Shown: piece after piece, positions 37,996 to 49,635 of the stretch
Position numbering within the stretch: position 1 is the first letter of the stretch
How the letters are laid out: the number at the start of each line of letters is the position of its first letter
Assembly: GCA_021234155.1 (NCBI GenBank)
Contig: JAJEKV010000015.1
Location: 5,153,194-5,217,193 of the forward strand
DNA length: 64,000 bases
Reading direction: 5' to 3'
From: Isoetes taiwanensis
Taxonomy: Eukaryota; Streptophyta; Lycopodiopsida; Isoetales; Isoetaceae
Translations under genes and position numbers: made by a program
The notes under the pieces: model-generated
The model's input: the letters and a program-made list of their open reading frames with translations, nothing else
Told to the model about the DNA's origin: nothing
Databases searched by the model: none

Positions 37996-38654
37996 GATTT
38001 TATCTGGAATGGAAAGTGGGAAGCTAATTCCGTGAGCAGTAAAGTTATAGGAGTTTGCAACAAGTTAGCATTAGTATTACTATGTGGGATTTGAACCCTA
38101 AAATAAAATCGAGAAGTATCAAATAAAAAATTGAACCCTGTGGCAAATATCTCCTTAGCTTGCTTCTGTAGCACAGAACCTAAAAGCATAGAACTTGATC
38201 ATTTGGGCAATTACTTTGTTCGGATGTTCTTTGCATTACTTCCAGTGTTGGAGGTAGATAATGGCTGCATTTTGTTTGCAGTTTATTTGTACATTCTTTG
38301 TTTTTCTCATGCCCACCTTTCAGTGCATGTCAGAAAGAAAGCTTATATAGAACGTAATCTTTTGTTTGCAGCAAGTTACAAGCTTTGAATATATGCATCA
38401 TTTACGAAAAAACCCTTTGTCCTTTTCGGTAGCGCCAGAAGAAAAATCTGTTCAAACTTTAAAACCTTGAATCTTTCTAACCAGAAAAACGCACTTTGAA
38501 CCCCCTTCTTTATTTCACGAATATAGCACTCATTTGGGAAGCACTCAACCCCTAAATCCTCACTCAATCTACACAAAACACAGGCATAATCACAGCATTA
38601 AAAAAACACTATAAATCAAACGTAAAGCGAAAAGAAGGCAAAGGGCAGGCATCA

Positions 38655-40097
38655 ATGGCAGCAAAGTATGAATTCTGAGTGATCATCCCTGTAATTATAT
38701 CTTATATTCTGCAAAAGCGATGGAAGATGACAAATCCTCTGTTTTGGGTTATTCTGCAAAGGATTTAGAATCAGAAAGAAACATGAGGGCACTATTTTGA
38801 AAATGGATGATGAAGCACCGGCGGGTTTTAACGGAATTGATGAAGCTTCGATCAGATATGATATTTTTAAGGATAATTTGAAATTTATTGAAGCCGAGAA
38901 TGGGGAAGAAGGCAAGGCATATGTGTTGGGTCTGAACAAATTTTTGAGATTTGAGCAACGAAGAGTTTATGCAGAAATATTTAGGCGGTAAAACTGGTGC
39001 AAAAAGGATCAGGCATCAATTTCAAAGTATGAAATCTGGGGCCAAATGATTTACCTTCATCCGTTGATTGGCGAAGAAAGGGGCTGTTGGGGCCATCAAA
39101 GACCAGGAGAAAATGTGGTAAAGAGCCATCTAACAAAATATTTATTCTTGTTTCTTTTTATTTAATGAAAAGAAAAATAAGAAAAATTTTGCAAGAAAAA
39201 GAAAAATTCAAAAGAATAAGGTAAGAGAATTATTCCTTACGTATGTACAACTTGTAGGGAGTTGTTGGGCGTTCTCTATTGCGTCTGTCGAAGGCATCAA
39301 CCAAATTACGACGGGCAAGCTCGTTTCTCTCTGGAACAACAGCATGGACTGTTCTAAAGACAAGAATCAAGGTTGCAATGGAGGTTGGCTGGACCATACC
39401 TTCAAATACATTATGAAAATGGTGGCATTGACTCGAACAAAACTACCCATATCAAGCATCTGATGGGCAATGCAAAAGAAACAAGATGAGCTAACAAGGG
39501 CACAACAAAATTCCTAACACCTTTAACTTAATAAGACTTTTCTCCCATGCACCAACATTCCTAACACTTTAAAATAACTTTTTTCTCCCAATGCACCAAC
39601 TTAAAATGACTGCGTGCGTCGTATGTTTCTTCATCTCAGATCAAGAATTATATTGTAAGCATTGATTATGAGGATGTGCCTACCAAAAATGAAGACTGAC
39701 ATTGCAAGGCTGCAGTTACAAATCAACCGGTAAGTGTGTGCATTGAGGCTAGTGGCGACTTCCAATTCTATGCTAAGGTATAGTCTCGTTCTACTAAATA
39801 TATTGCTTCTTACTTGGAGTCCTTTTTAACATAACACACGTTTCTACCCCTAGGGCATATTCACTGGCAAGTGTGGCACAAAACTCGACCATGCGGTGAA
39901 TATTGTTGGCTATAACGCGAAGATGGTCTAGATTGCTGGACTGTGTGAGAAACTCTTGGGGTCCAAAGTGGGGTGAGAAACGGCTATATTCATTATGTCA
40001 ACGCAACCTCAAGCATAAGTCCGACAAAATCGGCATTGGCCTTGAAGCATCATATCCGATCAAGAAATTGACAAATCAAACTTGGAAAGAGCTATAA
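38655..40097 (+). pseudogene. Disrupted copy B of the papain-like cysteine protease
   Basis: Collinear with 15550-17022 and with the same exon-intron borders. A 3-base loss creates a TGA at codon 8, inside the signal peptide. Further frame breaks hit the propeptide (near 38800 and 38943), the active-site exon (after G-S-C-W-A-F, where two serine/threonine codons are lost) and the last exon (near 39915 and 39943). The words for the catalytic Cys and the N-S-W-G motif survive. As written it cannot encode a protease. Given the general error pattern of copy B it might be functional in the plant. Confidence 0.75.
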
Positions 40098-40227
40098 AGC
40101 CATATTTATTGGTTCACTAAATTTCTCTAATGAATTTAAGTAAAATTTGAAAGGTCCTCGATCGTCTGCGCTTAGCATTAGGACATCGATTAGGTATAAT
40201 ACATTATTAGGGACTTGAGTCCACGGC

Positions 40228-40997
40228 CTATTTATCAAAGTTGCCTTTTGGCTCAAATCGGGGTCTCAGCGGACCAAAAATGGCAAATTGATTTTCAAAG
40301 GAGAAGGTGAAAATGGCCTAGCGATTTCGCTTAAAACAAAAATGATTTAATCTTAAAAGCCGGTGATTTTCAACCAACGACTTTTGCTTCATCAAGTAGG
40401 GAATTTCTGCACAGAACTTGTTCCTTCTTAATCAATTAGACGATTCTTGAACATCTTGTGCCAAAAGATTGATCTTGTTCGATAATATGCACTCTTTGGA
40501 CCGAATTAGCGTCTTTGGGATCTATTTGGATCACCACTTCGCTAGATTCTCCTGGCTTTTGTTTCTTGTTTCTCAGATTCCGCGCCATTCAATGAAGATG
40601 GGCCGAGCAGGTTGAGCTCCGGGGTTTCGTTAATCTCAGCGGTTCGGGGTGAATGGAATTCGACTGCCTCGGCAAAAATGAGCCAAGGCCTCTCCGGTGA
40701 TAAAACCGCATTTGGTGATGCGCATCATTTGAATTGCAAAGAAAGCATCGGGTTGAGGAACCTACTAGGCTCCCAAAGGCTTTAAATCCAGGACATTCAA
40801 ATCCAAATGAAAATCAGTTTTGTGATTCGTCATCCATAGTTGCTTTTAAGCGAATGCGCCCGAATGCTTTCGGTCGATGTACAATGTATTTTTGCCCTTT
40901 AGAAAATCGTAGAAAATACCCTTAGGAAATTCCAATTCCCCAAAATCTTATGTTTTCTTTAAATTTCTAAGAATGCCAGGAGCAAAATCTATTTATA
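40228..40997. mobile_element. Mutator-like element, copy B with scrambled ends
   Basis: The target-site word CTATTTAT(A) is present at 40228 and at 40989-40997. The left terminal repeat is shortened and the right one is replaced by unrelated AT-rich sequence. A block at 40735-40800 resembles sequence that belongs about 900 bp further on (41601-41650). Confidence 0.6.
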
Positions 40998-42038
40998 TTC
41001 CTTGAATGATCAGAAATCGTTGCCAAAAGAGGTCCAAATTGACATTGTGGGTAACGTTTGCCAATGCAAAGGCTACAGCAGCTGTCACGCTAAACCCATC
41101 CTAATCATCCTAATCCCTTTTCCCACCAAAGTAAAAAATAAAGAACCGTTCAATTCAACCATTGAACATAGAGGCCATCTGTAACCCTGGTTGCTTGAAT
41201 CAGAAGGCAAGGTTGGCGATGGAGTATAATCAATTAACCTTTTCATCACATCTGTATCTTTCATACATGAAATTCAGCTATACTCTTCCATCAGAAAACC
41301 GGGCGGAGTAATAAATAGCAGAAGCAGCCGTGAAAATGGAATAACCAAATAACTTGATTCAACATCCCTGATTCATACCCCCTGATTCAAACGCAGCATC
41401 CAGCAAAATCGGCCAGATTCCGCCAGCTCCAATAAACGCAAATCCAACACTTATGCAAGCTCCAGGGTTTTCGGACATCTCCAAATCTGGGTGCTACAAA
41501 TCTGCCCGTTGCAGATGAACCTTCTCGGCAAAAAAACAGCCCTATCCAATATCCAACAGCCTAAGGCAATTTTAAGAAAAAAAGAAGCAAACAACGTTGC
41601 AAGAAAGCATCACTGGGGAACCTACTAGGCTCCCAAAGCCTTTAAAGTTCCAGGTATTAGTTCCTACTGTTTAATTCAATGAACGCGCAAAACCTTATTT
41701 AGTTGAGACATATCAGCATGCCAGGTACACGCCAAAGTACCTGTCAGTGACGGCCATAAAATTTATATTTACAAGGGCCAGCAATGCCAGAGTCAACATC
41801 AGAAGGTGCTGGTAAATATTCATTCATATCGAACATACTGAACCGTCATCCCATGCTTCTGATATAATCCCCATAGCATGACCAGCAACAGCCAAGATGC
41901 CACAACAAACTGGTTTTTCGGCCACATACAACCTTCAAAACTATGAAGACTTATTGCTGATGGAAGACTGACTCGTTAGAATTACATATTGTACATACAC
42001 CAACCTATGACAAAATTTAATTGCTCTTCATGCGTTGA
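40998..42038. other. Intergenic region, copy B
   Basis: Matches 17923-18975 at near identity from about 41100. No gene. Confidence 0.6.
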
Positions 42039-45000
42039 CTATTGACTCCCTTTGGAAGTATCCTTTGCCAACAGATCATAATTATTGATGCCAATTGAGA
42101 TAAGTTCTGCACACATGTAGAATAAATCAACAACTTGATGGCACCAGTTTATTTCAAGCGATAATATTACCTTGAAAGAAAGTTACTGAAAGAATATTTG
42201 ACAGATGGTGTGCTTTGAAACTCCGCGAGATCTCTGCATTCATCTACCTGCAAAAAACCTTCATGTTCACAAGGCCTCAACATTAATCTAAAAGGAAAAT
42301 ATACTAGTTCAACTTACTGCCTCGTCCAATCTACTCAAAGAGCTACTGCTTCCACCACTACTGCTTGCATAGTCACTATAGTCTGCAAATTCATGTTCTG
42401 CATAAACACGACCGTCTGCAGACTCCCATGGATGTCGTGAGGTGAAATAACTTGTGTCATCAATGCCCTCTGGACTAGGAATGAATGCTGCCTGTAAAAG
42501 ATTAGTTATACTTTAGAATCTACTTATATTTTGTGCAAAAACATTAGCAATCCCCACCTTCTGCCTTGCCAGGGTGTCCCATTTAATATCCTTGAAAAAA
42601 GGGATGTGCTTTGACCTGTAAAAGCAAAACCATAATCAGCCCCATTGCACTATATACAAAAGCCAAAGGACTATTCATGGGCCAGTACTTCAGCTGCACC
42701 ACGTGCTCCAAGCCGTTGATCTGGATCCTCCAAGAGTAACCTGAAAGGTGAGATTATAGCAACAGTTCTTAAGGTGATCCAATCACGCTTCTATAATTAA
42801 CCAAGAAGAGTGACATGAATTTCTAAAAGAAACAAAATATTGCACTTCCATACTTATCAATAAGATCTCGGGCCTCAAAAGACATATCCTCAGGAACATG
42901 GGGCCAAGGAATGTTTCTATTGAGAATGTTATCAAAAATTATCTGCGTCATTCAAAAAGAATATTATAAATTATCTGCGTCATTCAAAAGAAATATTATA
43001 AATAGCATATTAACTGAGGCTCTTAAACATGAAGAGATCAGCTATAGACTATCCCCTGAAGAATAATACCTCCAGAAAAAAGTAAGTACCTGTGGGTGTG
43101 CTGCATTGAAAGGTGGAACACCAGTCAATAGCTCAAAAAGGATGACTCCAACTGACCACCAATCAGCAGTGGAACCTATATACAGTGAAATAGACGTGGT
43201 TAACGAATATGTCAAATGGGTAAGATAACCATATTATAGGCTCACCATGAACAGTTCCCAAAAGAATTTCCGGTGCCAAATAATCTGGAGTGCCAACTGC
43301 AGATCTTTGTTGCCGCTGTTCCTCTTTTGTTGTAATCTGGAGCCTGATTGCTTTCAATGTCATCAAACAGTACATTTCCACAGGCAGCAGGACCTGACAG
43401 ATCATCTGTGCTATTGATAAGGCCAAATGTTGATAGCCCAAAATCTGTGAGCTGAAACACCATAACAGCTAAATTATGAGAGATAAAGCAAATGCTAATC
43501 AAATGTTTCTCTCCTGACAGATGGCCTGTGGTCGCGTGGTTGTTTGCTTTTTCGTGAAAGTTACAAAGAAATCCTTTTGGCTGGACTTCACAAAAGCTAA
43601 AAATTTACCTTGATATGCCCATCATGGGCAATTAAGAGATTGTCAGGCTTCAAATCCACGATGAATAACGCCCAAAGAATGCAGGTACTCAAGAGGCGAG
43701 AACCTACAAAATGAATTAAAACGAATTTAACAAAAACAAGGAATGGCACATAAAAGGCTTGACCAAAGAAACAGAATGCATGTGACCATATAACATAATT
43801 TCATATACCAATTGTGTTTAAAGTCAGAAGTTATGAAAAGCCCAGACTTTTAAAGACAGCCATGACATTAAAATTAGCTATTCTAATTGTCATGCCAATC
43901 ATAGTGCACCATAGAATAATGTCTCATAGCTGTCTTTGAAAGTCTGGGCTCCTAACTTCTAACTCCTACCTGTAATATATATACTCCTAGTTGCCTCCAG
44001 GTAGCCATACGATGGTGAGTGAGACCTATACTGGAAACTTGGCGTCCTAGAGTAAAGTCAACACACAACTTTTCCTTCAATTCAGAAGCTGGCTTTCCCA
44101 TCAAAGAGGCTACTTATTGCATAGACAGCAAGAAAATATTGTTGCTATTGCCAAAAAGACTTGATTGCAAATGGTACTGGTAGTGTACAAAAAGGAACTC
44201 TGTCATAGACAATATCATATAAGGTTCGTGCCATTAAGCACAGTGGCATAGCCTCTGACGGACTTTTTGCCTGCAGCCTACAGGTTGCCATATTAATCAT
44301 CATTTTCAGCAAGGAAACGTGACCAATGTCACCACACTGCGGACCAAATCCTACCAGAGGAATACCTTCCAAAGATGGCACTAACAGCACAACGATGGGC
44401 ATTTTGAGATCTAGTCTTATCTCTATGGTTGCAGTGATACAATTGTAGGATTGGATATATGAACCATTAGGCTTTCGTAGGTAAGATTTAGACCAAAGCA
44501 CTGAGCCATTAGGTTTGACTATATAAGATTAAAGTAAAACACCATGTGAACATACCAATGTTCATTATATGTTTATAGCCTAGCTTGGTCATACACCACA
44601 GCTTTTTTAAGCACAGCAGAAAGATCACTCACGCAGATAAAATCGTTTAACTACATTACACACTCGGTTAACTAATTTGCAAAACATTTGGCAAAATATT
44701 TATATCCTATGAACCTAAAAGCATTAAAATACATTACAAGTTCGGCAATGTAAACGCGTGCCATTCGCTCTTCCAAACAGCCCAAGTTCCTCAGCATCGA
44801 GTACAAGTCGCCTCCATTTAAATACTCCATCACAAGATAAAGGTTCTCTTTACAAGTGAAAGAATAAAAGAAACGTACCTGCCAGAATGCAGAAAAAGCT
44901 TATTAAAGCTATCATATAAGAGGATACTAACATTGTAAACAATCTATACCAAGATCTCTAGGACAAGTCCGAAAACTTAACAGAAGACTGCATCCTAGAC

Positions 45001-48000
45001 TTATTAACTCCATGCAAAGACTAGGTTATGTGCAAGACATTTATTAAGACTTGACATTGCCAGTTCTGAACACTTGATTTGGAACATACTTTTGCATGTA
45101 TTATATCTCAAACATACATACTAAGTATCCATGACATTCTAGTGTATTCCTCGGCAAACATCTATGCAACTATAAGCAGCTGTCAGCAAAATGTCAGAAT
45201 ATCCATATTTAGCACCTAAGATTGAATATCACCAAGCATCCTAAGTGCAACATGTCAGGTATTGCAGATTTTGATAATCCTAACCACGAAGGGGTTTCTT
45301 GCAGAAATAAGAATGTTCCGCTCTGCCTGAACACTCTCAACAGCATTCTGCCGAATCATATCAGCCTTTCTTAAAACCTGTAAATTCAACAACTAGGATT
45401 AGCTCTTTATAATCTCCAAAAACCAAAACAGTCAATACCCGACCTCTGATGGAAAGGACTATTTGGAATATGGAGCATGTACTATGTCTTTCCAAAGCAT
45501 GACCATACAAATATGAGTCTAACCATAGGTTATGCACCCAGAAGGACCTTTGCATACTGGACTATAAATCCTACCTTAATTGCAAAAAGATCACCAGTGG
45601 TCCTCTTCCTCGCAAGAAACACCCTTCCAAATGCACCTCGGCTTATTGGCTTTATTATTTCAAAATCTTCTATGCTAGTTCTTTCTTTTGCAAGCTGGAT
45701 GCTGTGGAGTGGAACGCAGACTGTGAACCGTATCCTCGCCCATGAGACCATCTTCATCCGCACAACTCAATGGATCCTCCGCCGCTCCAGAAACGAACAT
45801 GCACTTTTCCCTGGAAAGGTATTAAAAATCCTAGCAATTTTTATTAAAGAGCCAAAAACAAACCACACCACAAAGCTAAACATATTGCCCAATGGGAACC
45901 ATTTATGTACTTTATTGTGCCCATAGTGATGCTCCTAATGCACTTTCTGTAAGATACGCATGACTTAAGGCTAAAAGCTTCAACTTGCTCTTCTGAAATT
46001 AAACATTGTTCCCAAACCTGTTTGTGCTCTCACCCATTTGGTATGTCTACTAGGGAAATTCAGGGGTAAGCTCCTATCTCTAAAATTTCCATACCATTGC
46101 CACTAACATTCTATAGGTTTTCCAAAAAATGCACTTTTATGATAATACCACTTTTATGATGATACAGCATATGCATCCATTTAAAAACACTTCGCATGAC
46201 ATGAAAGCACAGAAAGAAAAAAAAAAATGCAAACATAATGAATCAACACCTCTTAACAAAAAGAATTACCTTAAGAGATTCTCAATACGCTTCCCAAAGG
46301 TATCGATGATTAAGGCTTCAACCTTACTGTGCTTGAGTACAAAATGAAGATCTTTCAGGCAGTAATTCAAGTATTCTCCCACCCACATCTGTTATTCTCG
46401 CATTAGTTTACACATTGGGCTATATCTGCGAAGTTCACATATCTACAAAGGCCAAAACAAGTATCAAATTGAGCATCTTTTATTCAGTCATTCTTGTTTA
46501 ATAATAATTGCTTCATTTGCTTTTTCCCCACACTTTTTCCCTTCTCCAGTGGGTACTTGAAGGAAATAAACATAAGATGCGCCATCATACATATGTAAGC
46601 ATTAAGTAAATGGATTACAAGCATGCATGTTTGCCCAAGCATATGCCTGGTAGAAGACACAACAATTAAGTACTTACTTGTGCAGCATCTTCCAGCTCTA
46701 CAATGCTACCACTCTGCCAACAATAGTTCTAGCTGGCTTGTTCTTGGAGTTGTTATTGGAGAACAAGGAGTCCTACTCCCCAGTAGATGACGCAGCCAAT
46801 CCTTGTTCAGATCTCGCCCAAAACGAAGTTTTGCAATTCACAAGAACATATCCCTCAGATCTTCTAAGCTAGCAGCATCCATTTCGTGGAGGTCCTCTAA
46901 CATATCCTCTGAGCCTCCCGATTGATCTCCCAAAGCTTTGGTGACCCGCCTTCAGAACTGTCTCCCTTCTTCAAATTCAAAACCCTCAAATCTGGACTTC
47001 CACCAGCACCAATCTGGGAACTTCTTGGTGTATAAGATTCTACCATCTTTTCCAAAGTTTCAGCAAGCTTATGCAGCCGTTCATCCAGGCCCAAACTTTT
47101 TATGGTCGCATCTGTCTGCAATTGCACAGACACGTGAATGGTCCTCCAACTGGGAGGTAGGCACTTCTTCTTCAAGATATTCGACAAACAAGTTTAATAT
47201 CCTCTGGAGTTTCAACTTGTGGGACCCCAATGAGGCCAGCTCAGTTTCTGCTGCTTCTTAGTCACAGCTTGAGGTATTAAAATGTCCGCTTGTCCCGGTT
47301 TCAATAGTTTGGGTTGTTCGCCCTGCTTTGAAAGTCTACCACCTTGAGGAGGAGACTGCCTTACCTTTTCTTCCTCCTCGTCTGTAATCCTTCTCCAAGA
47401 CGATAACCTATCTGCAATTATTGAGTCGACTACATCAGATCCAACCCCTTGAAGGTCAGATTTGCATTGCCCATGGGGTGTCGGTTCAGTTTCAGGATAT
47501 ATTCTTTCAAGTCGAGTAACACTTGCTTTGTCTTTCCATCTGGGTGCTCCCAAATCTTGGCTATAAAAACGTGGTGCATCCTGGACACAATAAACTCTTT
47601 TGTCCTTCCTGGGAGCTGTAGCCCATGGCTTGTCTTCAGCTTTTGAACGTGGTTGGGCACGCTCATCATAGAGCAAAGTTTCTTTTTGAAACTGCAAAAG
47701 CCGGGTGCATCGCGTCAAAATAAAAAGCATGCGTGTGTGAAGTTGCTTCAAAGTGCCCATGGGTAATTCCTGTCGTCTATCATCCAACTCCTGGACAATA
47801 CTCTCCCCAAACTGGCGAAACTGAACAGGTGTCATCATGGCACAGCGCTGTGCTTGCACCAATAGGTCTTCTACTTTCTCCTTCCAGTCTGAAGAAGCAC
47901 TCTCGTGTCTTTCAAGGATCTCAATTAGGTCAGCAGCAAAAGCAGCTAATTCAGTATTGACTTCTTCTTTTGCAGTATTAAACCGTGCCTGCAATGCTCC

Positions 48001-49635
48001 CACTACCTCCTAGGAATCACACAGAAACAAAGGTAGAGGGATTAGACTCCACACATGTGCTTTGTGCATTTGTTGCCCAAGTGATACAAGGATGACACAA
48101 ATTTATGAGAAGCTAATGATGAAATGGCATTTCTGGTTTCTTGTAGAGATGCATTCACAAAATTTCATAAACTGAATCATACTTAGTACCTCCATGCTTT
48201 CATGGTTATGAGAGGGCTTAAAAGACATTCGACCTGACCCCTCTTGGATCCAGTTCATGGGAAAAGCTCTTGATTTCATTTGGCATCTTATGTTTACGGG
48301 GACCAGCCGTCATTCGTAACAAGGCTTGAAACCTCGGGGAATCGGTCTCTTTCACACTATCCGACTGGCTTGCGTTCTGATAGTAGTTGTATGTGATTGC
48401 ATCCAATGTCAGTGACGGTTGTTTGCAAGAAAAACTGCTTATAAAAAATAACATGGCAATCATCATCAAACAGACCTCAGCTTCTGCTGCAGCAGGATCA
48501 GAAGCTTTACTATCGGCTCCTGGTATACGCCAGCTACTGGATTTTCTTTCTGCAAAAGCATGAAGCAATATGAAATCACAAGAGTTTCTTCTCGAGGCTT
48601 GTTCATACTTGTTACCCATAGCAATACAAACGGAAGAAAGGACCTCATATGAGTAATACAGCAATGGTGAGTGAGTAATTATGAGCCCAAAGAGAGGGAG
48701 AATGTCTTGGAAACAAAATAGACCAGTATACCTGCCTGCGGCATTTCCTTGGCTGCTCCAGCCACGCTAAGAGAAGTGTTGTATGTTGATAGGGCTTCCA
48801 TGGAAACACAATCCAAATTGCTCGCCTGTGTCCAACAACCACCCAAGGCAATCGATTGTGATGAACTCTCATGTACGCCCCTCCACAAACTCCCACTCGA
48901 GCTGGACAAACCATCTTCATCTCTGTATCCTTGTCCTATGGAGCAATCTATCAACAAAATAGTCAATCGGTTGCATATATTCTGCATGTTGAAATGAAAT
49001 ATGAAGTTAGTTTCCCAATTACCTTCCTGTTTGCTTGGCCTTTTACCTCTATCAGGCTTGTCAAGCTTTCCAGATTTTCGATCATTTGTAACCTTTTGCG
49101 CATCGAGGAAAAACCCAGTTATAGTGCTTGTAGCGGCGGAACCAGGGTCATTCATGTTCCCAACCATGAATTGATCAGGAAGTGGCCCAGAACGTGTTTT
49201 AATAGGATTCAAACCTAGTGTCGATGCCGAACCCCAGCTGGTAAAGCCATTCTTGTCCGTAGAAGAATGGCCTGCACTTGATTTACTCGTGTCAATGGCA
49301 CTTCTTGTGTCAATAGCACTTTCGCATGATGCATCTTGTTCTCTATTCTTTTTCTCTGCATTGGTATCCTTTGAATTATTTATGTTCATACCGGCTTCAT
49401 TATTCCTTTGGCCTGAAACATGATGTTCTCTGCTTCTTTTCTCCATGCTAGCATCCTTACTTCTATCTGGAGCCTTGATGTTACATTTTTCCAGCAATTT
49501 TCCAGTTATCTTACCTCTGTTCAACAGTTTGCTAGGCAGTTTCCAATTGGTATCCTTGGCTTGAACGTTCTTTTCTTCAGACAGCTTCAATTTGGTAACT
49601 TCATTTTCAGCACCCTCCTTCTTCTTGGTCGCCAT
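42039..49635 (-). CDS. IRE: IRE-family AGC serine/threonine kinase, 18 exons
   Basis: Minus-strand exons: 49023-49635, 48732-48935, 48476-48549, 48190-~48395, 46678-48009, 46270-46388, 45575-45810, 45285-45377, 44738-44878, 43619-43703, 43246-43451, 43090-43175, 42854-42942, 42689-42740, 42558-42615, 42318-42491, 42171-42246, 42039-42106; about 1300 residues. The N-terminus has the IRE-family word K-T-R-S-G-P-L-P. Next come [10 protein letters not shown] and a helical region with [11 protein letters not shown]2H2-like V-C-R-I to D-H-S-R-V-C segment lies near 47100-47180. The kinase domain has G-A-F-G-R-V-F-L-A and F-A-I-K (exon 7), H-R-D-L-K-P-D-N (exon 10), and D-F-G and A-P-E (exon 11) with the long insert typical of this family. 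The tail has L-G-A-R-G-A and the hydrophobic motif F-S-N-F-S-F. IRE kinases act in cytoplasmic signalling and root-hair growth in Arabidopsis; the role here is inferred. Single-base frame errors occur near 47085, 47170, 48235, 43335, 43665 and in the last exon, many at homopolymers. The first ATG is a choice, not proven. Confidence 0.88.

Larger units (their letters stand above)
23548..46617 (+). repeat. Copy B of the ~23-kb tandem duplication, indel-rich
   Basis: Collinear with copy A but about 600 bp shorter because of very many 1-6 base indels and substitutions. Divergence is patchy: 37640-38040 and 41100-46617 are almost identical to copy A, while 23600-37600 and 38650-41000 differ every 10-20 bases. 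Differences cluster where copy A has CAG, CTG or CG. Poly-A/T tracts and AT-rich words are mostly kept. This looks more like consensus error than neutral decay, but it cannot be settled from sequence alone. Confidence 0.85.
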
